Assembly (NCBI RefSeq): GCF_014205225.1 | Contig: NZ_JACHNB010000001.1 | Span: forward strand, 2,957,501 to 3,021,500 | DNA: 64,000 nucleotides | Reading direction: 5' to 3' | DNA from: Actinoplanes octamycinicus | GTDB lineage: Bacteria; Actinomycetota; Actinomycetes; Mycobacteriales; Micromonosporaceae | Shown here: positions 1-8,131 of the stretch, in pieces | How positions within the stretch are numbered: position 1 is the first letter of the stretch | Layout: the number at the start of each line of letters is the position of its first letter | Made by a program: the position numbers and the translations under genes | Notes under the pieces: generated by a model | Databases searched by the model: none | Seen by the model: only the letters and a program-made list of their open reading frames with translations | What the model was told of the DNA's origin: nothing

Positions 1-1
1 T

Positions 2-2083
2 CGGCACTGGCTGGTCGTCTTCGAGGGGGCGAACCGGCCTGAGGACATCATGCCGTACCTGCCGTCCGGCGCCGGGCACGTGCTGGTGACCAGCCGCAAT
101 CCGCGCTGGACCGCCGAGGTGGCGCAGGTGCTGCCGGTGCCGGTGTTCGACCGGACGGACGCCGTCGACCTGCTCCGGGCCCGCGCTCCGGAGCTGTCCG
201 CGGCCGACGCCGACCGGCTGGCCGCCCGCCTCGGTGACGTGCCGATCGCGCTCGACCTGGCCGCCGCGGTCCGGTCCGCGACCGGCTGGCCGGTGCCGGA
301 GTACCTGGACCGCTACGACCGCCGGGCCGCCGAGCTGGCCTTTCCCACCCCGCTGCGGGTCACCTGGGGTCTGGCCGCCGAGGCGCTCGGCGCCGCCGCC
401 CCGGCCGACCGGGTGCTGCTCGAGCTGTGCACCTTCCTGGCCAGCGCGCCGATCTCCTGGCAGCTGCTCTGGGCGGCGCGCACCCTGCCGCTGGACCCGG
501 AGATGGCCCGCACGGTGCGGGTGGAGCGCCGGCTGCGGGCCGCGATGCGCCGGATCGCGCGGTACGGCCTGGCCGGCCTGGACCCGTCCGGCGAGCGACT
601 CACCGTGCATCCGCTGATCCGTGGCATGTTCGGCCAGGAGCTGAGCTCGGAGCGGCACGCCGAGCTGCTGCGCACGGTGCGCGGCATGCTGTCCGCGGCC
701 GACCCGGGCGATCCGGACAACCCGGCCGGCTGGTACCGGTACGCCGAGCTGGCCCCGCACCTGATCCACTCCGACCTGCTCGGTGGCGAGGCCGAGGAGG
801 TCCGCCAGCTGGTGATCAACTGCATCCGGTTCCACTTCGCCCGGGGTGACTACGACTCCAGCCGGGAGCTGGCCGGCGCCGCGGTGGCCCGCTGGCGCGA
901 CGCCCTGGGCGAGTCCGCCGAGCAGACCCTGCTCGCCTCGTTCCACCTGGCCAACGCGCTGCGGGCGGTGGGCCGGACCACCGACGCCCGGACCCTGAAC
1001 CTGCAGACGCTGCGCACCCAGCGGGAGGTGTTCGGCGCCGACGACGAGGCCACCCTGGCCACCGCGAACAGCGTCGGCGGCGATCTGCGCATGCAGGGGC
1101 ACTTCGGGCAGGCCCGGCAGCTGGACGCGGACAACCTGGTGCGCTACCGCCGGCTGTTCGGGGAGAGCTTCCCGACCGCGCTGCGCTGCGCCAACAACCT
1201 CGGCATCGACCTGCGGCTGATCGGCGACTTCCGGGGTGCCCGGTCGCTGGACGAGCAGACCCTGCGGCACCGGCAGGCAATCTTTGTGGACGGCCACCCG
1301 GAGACCCTGGCGTCCCGGGCCGCGCTGGCCTACGACCTGTTCGGCCTGGGCGACTACGCCGGGGTGGCGACCGTGCTGGGCGGGCACGCCGAGCAGGTGG
1401 CCGAGGATCACCCGTTCGCGCTCTGGGCCGGCCGGCTGACCGCGATGGCCGCGCACCGGCGGGGCCGGCCGGAGGCCCGGGAACTGGCCACCGCCAACTT
1501 CGCCGCGTGCCGGCAGCGGTTCGGCGATCTGAACGTGGACACCCTGGCCACCGCGGTCTCGCTGGCCAACTGTGTGCGCGCCGCCGGCGACCTGACCGGC
1601 GCGCACGAGCTGCTGGAGCGCGCGGTGATCCGGTTCCACGCGGTGCTCGGCGACGAGCACCCGTTCACCCTGGCCGCGTCGGCCGGGCTGGCCGGGGTGG
1701 TGCGGGCGGCCGGCCGGCACGCCGAGGCCCGGACCATCGACGAGGAGGTGCTCGGCGGCCTGCGGCGCAGCGTGGGCGCCGACCACCCGTTCACGCTGAG
1801 CTGTGCGAACGGGCTGGCCGCCGACCTGTTCGCGGCCGGTGAGGCGCAGCCGGGCCGGGAGCTGGCCGCGGACACGCTGCGCCGGTCAAGGGTGGTGCGC
1901 GGCGCCGACCATCCGGACACGGTGGCCTGCGCGTGGAACCTGGCGCTCGCCGATCAGGACGAGGCCGCCCAGCAGCAGGCCCTCGCGGCGCTGACCAAGG
2001 CGTACGGCGACGGCCACCCGATCTTCCAGGTGACCGCCGCCGGCAAGCGCTTGGAGACCGACATCGATCTGCCGCCGTTGTAG
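2..2083 (+). CDS. FxSxx-COOH system tetratricopeptide repeat protein (5' end outside window)
   Basis: The reading frame is already open at base 2, so the ATG at 50 is internal and the N-terminus, probably with an NB-ARC-type P-loop, lies outside the window. The visible part opens with a STAND NTPase segment (HVLVTSRNPRW, then VPIALDLAAA), followed by a winged-helix-like region. From about residue 270 come many TPRs of the kinesin-light-chain type, with a recurring pattern of FG.DHP.TL...NLA..LR..G. STAND-TPR proteins act as signalling scaffolds with a ligand-sensing repeat domain. NCBI names one such family the FxSxx-COOH system TPR protein, and an FxSxx-COOH peptide gene and its HExxH partner lie 3 kb away, which supports that label. 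The stop codon is only 5 bp from the stop of the convergent GGDEF-EAL gene. Confidence 0.8.
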   Translation, partial: RHWLVVFEGANRPEDIMPYLPSGAGHVLVTSRNPRWTAEVAQVLPVPVFDRTDAVDLLRARAPELSAADADRLAARLGDVPIALDLAAAVRSATGWPVPEYLDRYDRRAAELAFPTPLRVTWGLAAEALGAAAPADRVLLELCTFLASAPISWQLLWAARTLPLDPEMARTVRVERRLRAAMRRIARYGLAGLDPSGERLTVHPLIRGMFGQELSSERHAELLRTVRGMLSAADPGDPDNPAGWYRYAELAPHLIHSDLLGGEAEEVRQLVINCIRFHFARGDYDSSRELAGAAVARWRDALGESAEQTLLASFHLANALRAVGRTTDARTLNLQTLRTQREVFGADDEATLATANSVGGDLRMQGHFGQARQLDADNLVRYRRLFGESFPTALRCANNLGIDLRLIGDFRGARSLDEQTLRHRQAIFVDGHPETLASRAALAYDLFGLGDYAGVATVLGGHAEQVAEDHPFALWAGRLTAMAAHRRGRPEARELATANFAACRQRFGDLNVDTLATAVSLANCVRAAGDLTGAHELLERAVIRFHAVLGDEHPFTLAASAGLAGVVRAAGRHAEARTIDEEVLGGLRRSVGADHPFTLSCANGLAADLFAAGEAQPGRELAADTLRRSRVVRGADHPDTVACAWNLALADQDEAAQQQALAALTKAYGDGHPIFQVTAAGKRLETDIDLPPL

Positions 2084-2088
2084 GCGGG

Positions 2089-3780
2089 TCAGGAGGCCAG
2101 CGGGACGTCCTTGTCGGCGTCGGCGTCGGCCTGCTTGTCGAGCAGCTCGGTGACGCCCAGGGCGGGCATCGGCTTGGCGAAGTGGTAGCCCTGCGCCCGG
2201 CTGCACGCCAGGTCCCGCAGCCACTCGGCCTGCGCCGCGTCCTCGACGCCCTCGGCCACCGGCGCCAGGTTGAAGGTCCGGGCGATGTGCAGCACCGCCT
2301 CGGCCACCGACGCCCCGCCGCTCTCCGGCATCGCCTGCACGAACGACCGGTCGATCTTGACGACGTCCACCGGGAGGGCGCTCAGGTGGCTGAGCGAGGA
2401 GAAGCCGGTGCCGAAGTCGTCCAGCGCGATCCGTACCCCGAGGTCCTTCAGCTCGCTGAGGATCCGGGCGGACTCCTCCAGGTCGACCAGCGCGACCGAC
2501 TCGGTCAGCTCCAGCACCAGGTGCTCCGGCTCCAGGCCGGTGCGCTCCAGCACCGCGCGGACCTCGGCGACCAGGTTCGGGTTGCTCAGCTGCGAGGCGG
2601 ACAGGTTGACGTTCATCTCGAAGCCGGGGAACTGGCGCTGCCAGTTGACCGCCTGCCGGCAGGCCTCCTCGAGCACCCAGCCGCCGAGCCGGGGGAGCAG
2701 GCCCAGCTGCTCGGCCAGCTCCAGGAAGAGACCGGGCGGGACCAGGCCCTTCTCCGGGTGCTGCCAGCGGATCAGCGCCTCGACGCCGACGGTGTGCTCG
2801 CCGTCCAGGTCGACGATCGGCTGGTAGTGCACCTCGAACTCGCCCAGGTCCAGGGCCCGGATGATGTCGCCCTCGGCCTTGCGGCGCTGCTCCTCCAGGG
2901 CGAACAGCTCCGGGTCGAACCGCCGGACCGCGCCGCCGCCGTCCAGCTTGGCCCGGTGCAGCGCCTGGTCGGCCTCGCGCAGCACGTGGTCGATGCCGAC
3001 GCCGCCGGCGGTCAGCGCGACACCCGCGCTGGCCCGGACGATCATCGTGATCCCGTCCACCTCGAGCGGCCGGTGCAGTTCGGTGAGCACTCGCTCGGCC
3101 ACCGCGATCGCCGCCTGCTCGTCCTCCAGGCCGGGCAGCAGCACCACGAACTCGTCGCCGTCGAGGCGGGCCACCACGTCGTTGGCCCGGACGTTGGCGG
3201 CCAGCCGGTCCGCCGCGGCGCGCAGCAGGCCGTCGCCGATCTCGTGGCCGTGCGTGTCGTTCAGGTCGCGGAAGCCGTCCAGGTCGACCACGATCACCGC
3301 GGTCATCGTCCGGCTCGCCTCGGCCAGCTCGTGCTCGGCCCGCTCCAGGAACATCTTGCGGTTGCCGACCCCGGTCAGCGGGTCGCGGTAGGCCTGCCGG
3401 GCCAGCAGCGCCCGCTGCGTGGTCATCTCCCGGATCAGCGCGCTGTCCGTGCCGGCCCCGATCCAGCGGCGGACCAGCACCGCCACGGCCATCGCCAGCA
3501 GCAGCCAGACCGCGCCCCGGGCGAGTTCGCCCTGCAGGTGCCGGATGCCGCTGACGGCGAGCGCCGCCGCGATCGGCGCGAACCGCAGGATCGGCCGTTC
3601 CGGCGCGACCAGCAGCATCGCCAGCCCGAGACAGAGGGCCGCGGCGACCGGCACCAGCCGGGCCACCCAGGTCTGGCCGGCCGCGTCCGCCGCCGGCCAC
3701 ACGAGCAGTACCAGCGAAGCCAGAACCACGCCGTCGTCGACGACGCGCCGCATCCGGTCCAACAGTGCTTTCCGAGCCAC
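2089..3780 (-). CDS. Membrane GGDEF-EAL protein (diguanylate cyclase/phosphodiesterase)
   Basis: Makes and/or degrades cyclic di-GMP at the membrane. About 130 N-terminal residues hold several hydrophobic segments. The GGDEF domain starts with DPLTGVGNRKMF and carries DGDEF at about residue 205, an accepted active-site variant. The EAL domain follows with GVEALIRWQHPEKG, NVNLSASQL, LELTES and IALDDFGTGFSSL, so the metal-binding residues look intact. The GTG at 3780 is preferred over the longer reading from 3801 because GGAGG sits 6 nt before it. A 137-bp gap separates it from the HExxH gene upstream. Whether cyclase or phosphodiesterase activity dominates cannot be told from sequence. Confidence 0.9.
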   Translation of the reverse strand: MARKALLDRMRRVVDDGVVLASLVLLVWPAADAAGQTWVARLVPVAAALCLGLAMLLVAPERPILRFAPIAAALAVSGIRHLQGELARGAVWLLLAMAVAVLVRRWIGAGTDSALIREMTTQRALLARQAYRDPLTGVGNRKMFLERAEHELAEASRTMTAVIVVDLDGFRDLNDTHGHEIGDGLLRAAADRLAANVRANDVVARLDGDEFVVLLPGLEDEQAAIAVAERVLTELHRPLEVDGITMIVRASAGVALTAGGVGIDHVLREADQALHRAKLDGGGAVRRFDPELFALEEQRRKAEGDIIRALDLGEFEVHYQPIVDLDGEHTVGVEALIRWQHPEKGLVPPGLFLELAEQLGLLPRLGGWVLEEACRQAVNWQRQFPGFEMNVNLSASQLSNPNLVAEVRAVLERTGLEPEHLVLELTESVALVDLEESARILSELKDLGVRIALDDFGTGFSSLSHLSALPVDVVKIDRSFVQAMPESGGASVAEAVLHIARTFNLAPVAEGVEDAAQAEWLRDLACSRAQGYHFAKPMPALGVTELLDKQADADADKDVPLAS

Positions 3781-3938
3781 GATCCACCTCCGGACGCTCA
3801 CATCGGTCCGCCGGTGGCCGGGTTAAGTGATCCAGCTCGCCTTTCCGCATCCGTACCGAGGACAAAACCGCAGGTCAACCGACTTGCAACCGGCGATCCG
3901 CGGAGCACCTTCGGCTGCACGTGCAGACGCCGATGCGC

Positions 3939-5375
3939 TCAGCGGGAGAGCCAGGCGGCCAGGTCCGCGAGGTCCGCTCCGGGCACGGCGAGCGCCGCGG
4001 CGCGGACCAGCTCCGGCCGTTCGCGCAGGGCGCGATGCGGGGAGACGAGGGCGAGCCCGTTCCAGGCCGCCAGGTCGGCACGGTCCGCCACGAGCCGTTT
4101 CTCGTACGCCCGCAGCGCCACCCGCCATGCCCCCCGCAGGCACGCGTCATCGCCGTCCGGCGCCGCCCGTTCCGGGCTGTCCCGCAGCAGCGCCCGGATC
4201 AGCCGCAGCCGCGGGCTCGACTCGGCCACCCGTTCCGTCCCGGCCACGGTCACCGGGACCGGTGGCGCCGGCTGCCCGGCCCGCCACGCGGCGCCCAGCG
4301 CGGCGGCCGCCTCCGGTGACACGGTCAGGTTCCGCAGCCGCCAGCGGGCCCGGTGGTCGTCCCGGGCCAGCCCGGCCAGCCGGTCCACCTCGGGGTCCAC
4401 CGGCTCGGCCAGCCACGGCGCCACCTCGTCGCGCAGCGCGGCCACCAGCCGGGCGCCGGCCGGGGTCAGCGCCCCACCGCCGAGCAGTCGCCCGGCCGTC
4501 TCGTGCACCGCGCCCCGCCAGCGGGCGAACTCGAACTCGGCCTCGCTCGCGCCCCGTGCCACCGGGCCGGCCCGCAGCTCGGCCCGCCAGAACCGGGTCA
4601 CCGCCAGGAACGCGTAGATCCCGTGCAGGATGCCGAAGACCGGCCGCGGATCCTCCCGCCACGGCGAATAGTCCCGCCCGGCCCCCGGTTCGACCAGCGG
4701 GAAGAGCCCGTGCGCCGCGTTCAGCACGCTGTGCTGGGTCTCGTGCAGCAGGGCTGCCGTCAGCCCGGTCCCGGAGGCCGGCGGGGACATCGCGACCGCC
4801 CCGAACGCCTCCGCCGAGGTGGCGCTGACGCCCTCGGCGAGCGGGTCCGGCCGGGCCGGCACGATCACCCGCAGCACGCCGGCCAGCGTCCCGGCGGCGT
4901 CCGGATGGCGGCTGACCAGGATCCGCCAGGCCGCGTCCAGGCATCGCTGCCAGTGCGCCACCCGTTCCGGGGTGAGCGGCTCGGTGGGCGGCAGGCCGAG
5001 CAGGTGCCGCAGCGGGCTCCGGTCGTCCAGCCGGATCCGCAGCGTCCGGCCGGCGTGCGTGGTGACCAGAGGATGCCCGGCCGGGTCGGGCAGATCACCG
5101 ACAGTGGGCGGCGTGCCGGCCCGATGCGCGGCCAGCAGCTGGGCGGCCCACAGTCCGGTCATCGGGTCGGCGGACCACGCACGGGACTCCTCGGCGGGCA
5201 GGGCGCGCAGCCGTACGTACCAGAAGGGGTCGTCCGGAACCGCGCGCCGGGCCTCCCGCAAGAGGAGCAGATGGCGGCTGAGCCGAGCCCGGCGCAGCAG
5301 GGCGAGGGTGTCGGCCGAGGGCCGGCCGGCGCCCAGGGCGGCGAGGTCCGCGTCGGCGAGCCGGAACTGGCGCAC
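3939..5375 (-). CDS. HEXXH motif-containing putative peptide modification protein
   Basis: A 478-residue protein with a zinc-metallopeptidase-like HETQH at residues 211-215, followed by a His/Glu-rich stretch (GLFPLVEPG, GILHGIYAFLAVTRFWR). This matches the mod_HExxH family found in FxSxx-COOH peptide loci, either as a separate protein or fused to the C-terminus of the FxsB radical SAM/SPASM enzyme. The GTG start at 5375 has AGGA about 9 nt upstream and lies 17 bp after the stop of the peptide precursor gene, so the two are almost surely co-transcribed. The reaction is not established; a modification, hydrolysis or export role on the peptide is inferred. No radical SAM domain (CxxxCxxC) is present in this polypeptide. 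Confidence 0.85.
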   Translation of the reverse strand: MRQFRLADADLAALGAGRPSADTLALLRRARLSRHLLLLREARRAVPDDPFWYVRLRALPAEESRAWSADPMTGLWAAQLLAAHRAGTPPTVGDLPDPAGHPLVTTHAGRTLRIRLDDRSPLRHLLGLPPTEPLTPERVAHWQRCLDAAWRILVSRHPDAAGTLAGVLRVIVPARPDPLAEGVSATSAEAFGAVAMSPPASGTGLTAALLHETQHSVLNAAHGLFPLVEPGAGRDYSPWREDPRPVFGILHGIYAFLAVTRFWRAELRAGPVARGASEAEFEFARWRGAVHETAGRLLGGGALTPAGARLVAALRDEVAPWLAEPVDPEVDRLAGLARDDHRARWRLRNLTVSPEAAAALGAAWRAGQPAPPVPVTVAGTERVAESSPRLRLIRALLRDSPERAAPDGDDACLRGAWRVALRAYEKRLVADRADLAAWNGLALVSPHRALRERPELVRAAALAVPGADLADLAAWLSR

Positions 5376-5392
5376 GAGGCGATCCTGCCCGG

Positions 5393-5581
5393 TCAGAGCG
5401 CCGAATTGAAGCCGGCGATCTGCTCGCTGGACCCGGCCAGGTCGTCGGCGAGCCGGCGCAGGCAGTGATCCAGAGCGGAGTCCTCGCGGGCGACCAGTTC
5501 GTCCAGGGTGGACTCGGAGACGTCGATCATCGCGGACCGCCAGTCCGGCGCGTGTGCGTCGTGCGGCTGACCCGTCTCCAC
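5393..5581 (-). CDS. fxsA: FxSxx-COOH cyclophane-containing RiPP precursor peptide
   Basis: A 62-residue acidic peptide whose last five residues are FNSAL, exactly F-x-S-x-x at the free C-terminus, the defining mark of FxsA precursors. In this family a radical SAM/SPASM enzyme (FxsB) is known to form a three-residue cyclophane at the F-x-S core. The rest (ESTLDELVAREDSALDHCL) looks like an amphipathic leader. The GTG start at 5581 has AGGGGG 5 nt upstream. It leads directly into the HExxH gene. An in-frame ATG 16 codons in is a possible alternative start. Confidence 0.85.
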   Translation of the reverse strand: METGQPHDAHAPDWRSAMIDVSESTLDELVAREDSALDHCLRRLADDLAGSSEQIAGFNSAL

Positions 5582-5741
5582 GGCACCCCCTTGATCGTGG
5601 CGGTCGATGCGTTGTCTGAAGGTTACGGCGGTCGCCGGGTCGGGTGAGCGCCGGGAGTCGCTACGGTGGGTGCTCGCGGGGATGGCGCGGTCGTGATCTC
5701 ATGGGACATCACCGCCGCGAATCGGTTACGGAGGGCGAAAC

Positions 5742-6215
5742 GTGCTGGGTGGAGATCTGGGCGCCGCGGGCGGCGCGCCCCGGCCACGGGGTGCGGCTGC
5801 CGCGCTGGCCGATCGGGTGGCGGCGCTGCAGGCGTCGGCTGCCGGTGCTGACGGGGCGATCCTGGTCACCGTCGCCAGTTCCGGCAACGTGACCGGGCTG
5901 GAGCTGGACGAGCGGTCGCTGGGCCTGGGCGCGCCCGGGCTGGCGACCGAGATCCTGCGGACCATCCGCCGGGCCCAGTCGGCGCTGGCCGAGCGGGTGG
6001 CCGACGCGGTCGAGGCGACGGTGGGCACGGAGACCGAGACCGGCAAGGCGGTGCTGGACAGTTTCACCCAGCGCTTCCCGTCGCAGCCGGACGAGCCGGC
6101 CGCCCCGGTGATGCCGGCCCGGGCGCCGTTCCCCAGCTTCTCGACCACGCCGTCGCTGCCGCACCAGGCGCCGGGCGGCGGTCACGAGGGTGGGCGGGAC
6201 AGCCGTGCACGCTGA
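5742..6215 (+). CDS. YbaB/EbfC family nucleoid-associated protein
   Basis: A 157-residue protein whose middle matches the YbaB/EbfC DNA-binding family: ILVTVASSGNVTGLELDERS, then EILRTIRRAQSALAERVADA. The C-terminal 40 residues are Pro/Ser-rich and probably disordered. YbaB proteins form dimers that bind DNA; paralogues of this low-similarity type are often paired with small unknown proteins in actinobacteria. The GTG start is preceded by GGAGGG 5 nt upstream. The 3' end overlaps the next gene, indicating coupling. Confidence 0.75.
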   Translation: MLGGDLGAAGGAPRPRGAAAALADRVAALQASAAGADGAILVTVASSGNVTGLELDERSLGLGAPGLATEILRTIRRAQSALAERVADAVEATVGTETETGKAVLDSFTQRFPSQPDEPAAPVMPARAPFPSFSTTPSLPHQAPGGGHEGGRDSRAR

Positions 6216-6597
6216 ACCGAGCCCGCGGCTGCCCCGGCGCGGCCCGGCCCCGGCGGTCGACCAGATGGACAACGCCGAGCTGGCCCGGATGATCGAGGCC
6301 GAGCACCCCTACCGGGGGAAGGCGTTGTTCGAGCTCTGCGACCGGGTGCCGCACGACGACGACGCGGTGACCAAGGTGGCGATGCTGACCCGGCTCACCT
6401 CGCTGCGCCGGGCCCGGCTCTTCGACCGGGTGTCGCTGGCCTGGTCGGCGATCATCGCGCTGCTGGCCGCGGAGACGACGAACGCCCGGGACGAGGCGTA
6501 TGCCGCCTTCCGGGCGCTGGATCCCGCCGAGCAGCGGGACATGCTGGACTATCTGGAGGTCACCGCGATCGAGGAGGCCCACCCGCGCATCGCGTGA
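6205..6597 (+). CDS. Small protein of unknown function coupled to the YbaB-like gene
   Basis: About 130 residues, mostly helical, with DNAELARMIEAEHPYRGKAL and a hydrophobic segment (VSLAWSAIIALLAAE) that could be a buried helix or a membrane helix. I do not recognise the family. GTG at 6205 is in frame and overlaps the end of the YbaB-like gene by 11 nt; GTG at 6190 and ATG at 6265 are alternatives. The coupling suggests it partners the YbaB-like protein. It ends 21 bp from the convergent DUF427 gene. Confidence 0.6.
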   Translation: MHAEPSPRLPRRGPAPAVDQMDNAELARMIEAEHPYRGKALFELCDRVPHDDDAVTKVAMLTRLTSLRRARLFDRVSLAWSAIIALLAAETTNARDEAYAAFRALDPAEQRDMLDYLEVTAIEEAHPRIA

Positions 6598-6618
6598 GCG
6601 GGCCCCCGGTGTGCTGGG

Positions 6619-6903
6619 TCAGATCTCCACCTTCACGTCCTTGCGGAAGGCCACCCGGTCCCGGACCGCCGAGGCATCCGGTTTCGGGTCCGGGTAATAC
6701 CAGGCGGCGTCCGCGGCGGTCTGCCCGTCAGCTCGTAGGGAGTAGTAGGAGGCCTTGCCCTTCCACGGGCAGACGGTGTGCGTGTCGGAGGGGATGAGGA
6801 CGTCCTCACGGACCGAGGCGAGCGGGAAGTAATAGTTCCCCTCGAGCACCACGGTGTCGTCGCTCTCCGCGATCACTTCGTCGTTCCAGATGGCCTTCGG
6901 CAT
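6619..6903 (-). CDS. DUF427 domain-containing protein
   Basis: A 94-residue protein covering the whole DUF427 fold: YYFPLASVREDVL, HTVCPWKGKASYYSL and AAWYYPDPKP are hallmark segments. The function of this small beta-rich family is not established. The ATG is preceded by TAGGTT 6 nt upstream with no Shine-Dalgarno, so a leaderless transcript is likely. Confidence 0.9.
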   Translation of the reverse strand: MPKAIWNDEVIAESDDTVVLEGNYYFPLASVREDVLIPSDTHTVCPWKGKASYYSLRADGQTAADAAWYYPDPKPDASAVRDRVAFRKDVKVEI

Positions 6904-6952
6904 GCCTCGAACCTAGCGCGCCGCCGGTTTTGTGACTGATATGTGCGTTTTA

Positions 6953-6971
6953 TTCACCTCTCGCGGGTGAA
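6953..6971. promoter_or_regulatory. Dyad TTCACC-N7-GGTGAA upstream of the nuclease gene
   Basis: TTCACC (6953-6958) and GGTGAA (6966-6971) form a 6-bp inverted repeat in the 130-bp divergent region between DUF427 and the PD-(D/E)XK gene. It lies about 22 bp upstream of a TAGACT hexamer that could be a -10 element. An operator is plausible; no regulator can be named. Confidence 0.3.
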
Positions 6972-7033
6972 AGGCGGCGCGAATTCCGCCGTACCGTAGA
7001 CTTCCCCTGATTTGTCGATCAAGAAGGGCTCTG

Positions 7034-8131
7034 ATGACCCGGCTTGACGAGCTGCGCGGCTCCGGCAAGGCCAAACGGCACAACGCGCGCACGATCGCCG
7101 CGCTGACCGGCAACCCGGGCTGCAACCGGCGCGCCGTCCTCGACGCGGCCGGCGTCGACAAGCTGAAACTCGCCGAGACGGTGGGTTTCCCGGGCAGTTT
7201 CGGCCAGTCCCGGTTCGCGTTGTCCCGGGGCAACGCGTTCGAGGCGATGCTCAAGGCGGACGACTGCGCGCTGCTCCGCTCGGTGCTCGACGCCTCCGCC
7301 GACTCGCCGTACCAGGATCTCGGCGCCGACTCCGACGACACGCTCGGGGACCGGCACGCGCGTACCGCCGCCCTGCTCGCCTCCGCGTCCGCGGCGCTGA
7401 TCGACCACCCGCTGCTCACCCTCGAGGTCGCCGGGCAGACCGTCTACCTGGAGCCCGACCTGGTCGCCTACGCGCACGCCGGCCGGCTCCAGGTGGTCGA
7501 GATCAAGTCGTTCGCGATCGTGGACGGGCAGGCGGAGAGCGCCAAGGTGTCGGCGGCCGCCACCCAGGCCGCGCTCTACGTGCTGGCCCTGCGCGAGCTG
7601 CTCGCCCGGCTCGGGTCGGACCCGCGGCTGGTCGACCACGAGGTGGTGCTGGTCTGCCCGGAGAACTTCGCGATGCGCCCGGTCGCGGTCCGGCTCGACG
7701 TCCGCAAACAGCTCGCCACCCTGCGCCGGCAGCTGTCCCGGCTGGCCTCGGTCGGCGAGATCATCGACGCGCTCCCGCCGTCGGTCACCTTCGACCTGGC
7801 CCGGCCGGCCGAGGAGCTGACCGTGGCGCTCGGCCAGATCACCCCGCGGTACGCCCCGGAGTGCCTGTCCACCTGCGAGCTCTCGGTGTTCTGCCGGCAC
7901 GAGGCGGCCGGGACGACCGGGGCGCTGGGGCGGCCGGTCCGGGAGGCGCTCGGCGGCATCGAGTCGGTGGACGAGGTGCTGGCGCTGGCCACCGGCGCGC
8001 AGGCGCCGACGCCGGACCAGGAGGAGGCCGCGGCGATGTTGCGGGCCGCTCTCCGGTTGCGGACCGAGGCGCTCTCCTCGGGGTACGCGGATCCGCTCGC
8101 GCCGTCGCCGGCACCCGGGGCTGCTCCTTGA
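7034..8131 (+). CDS. Fe-S cluster PD-(D/E)XK (RecB/Cas4-like) nuclease
   Basis: A 365-residue protein with a nuclease core of D142 in LEPDLVAY and E156-x-K158 in VVEIKSF. It also has the four-Cys pattern of iron-staple nucleases: C30 in GCNRR near the N-terminus and C277-x3-C281-x5-C287 near the C-terminus. This is the architecture of Cas4, AddB and the nuclease domain of Dna2, so a single-strand-processing DNA exonuclease is the best guess. ATG has AAGGG about 8 nt upstream. Its stop overlaps the TTG start of the next gene, so the two products are made together. No cas1 or CRISPR repeats are seen, so it is not a standard CRISPR Cas4. The broad fold is fairly sure; the biological role is not known. 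Confidence 0.7.
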   Translation: MTRLDELRGSGKAKRHNARTIAALTGNPGCNRRAVLDAAGVDKLKLAETVGFPGSFGQSRFALSRGNAFEAMLKADDCALLRSVLDASADSPYQDLGADSDDTLGDRHARTAALLASASAALIDHPLLTLEVAGQTVYLEPDLVAYAHAGRLQVVEIKSFAIVDGQAESAKVSAAATQAALYVLALRELLARLGSDPRLVDHEVVLVCPENFAMRPVAVRLDVRKQLATLRRQLSRLASVGEIIDALPPSVTFDLARPAEELTVALGQITPRYAPECLSTCELSVFCRHEAAGTTGALGRPVREALGGIESVDEVLALATGAQAPTPDQEEAAAMLRAALRLRTEALSSGYADPLAPSPAPGAAP

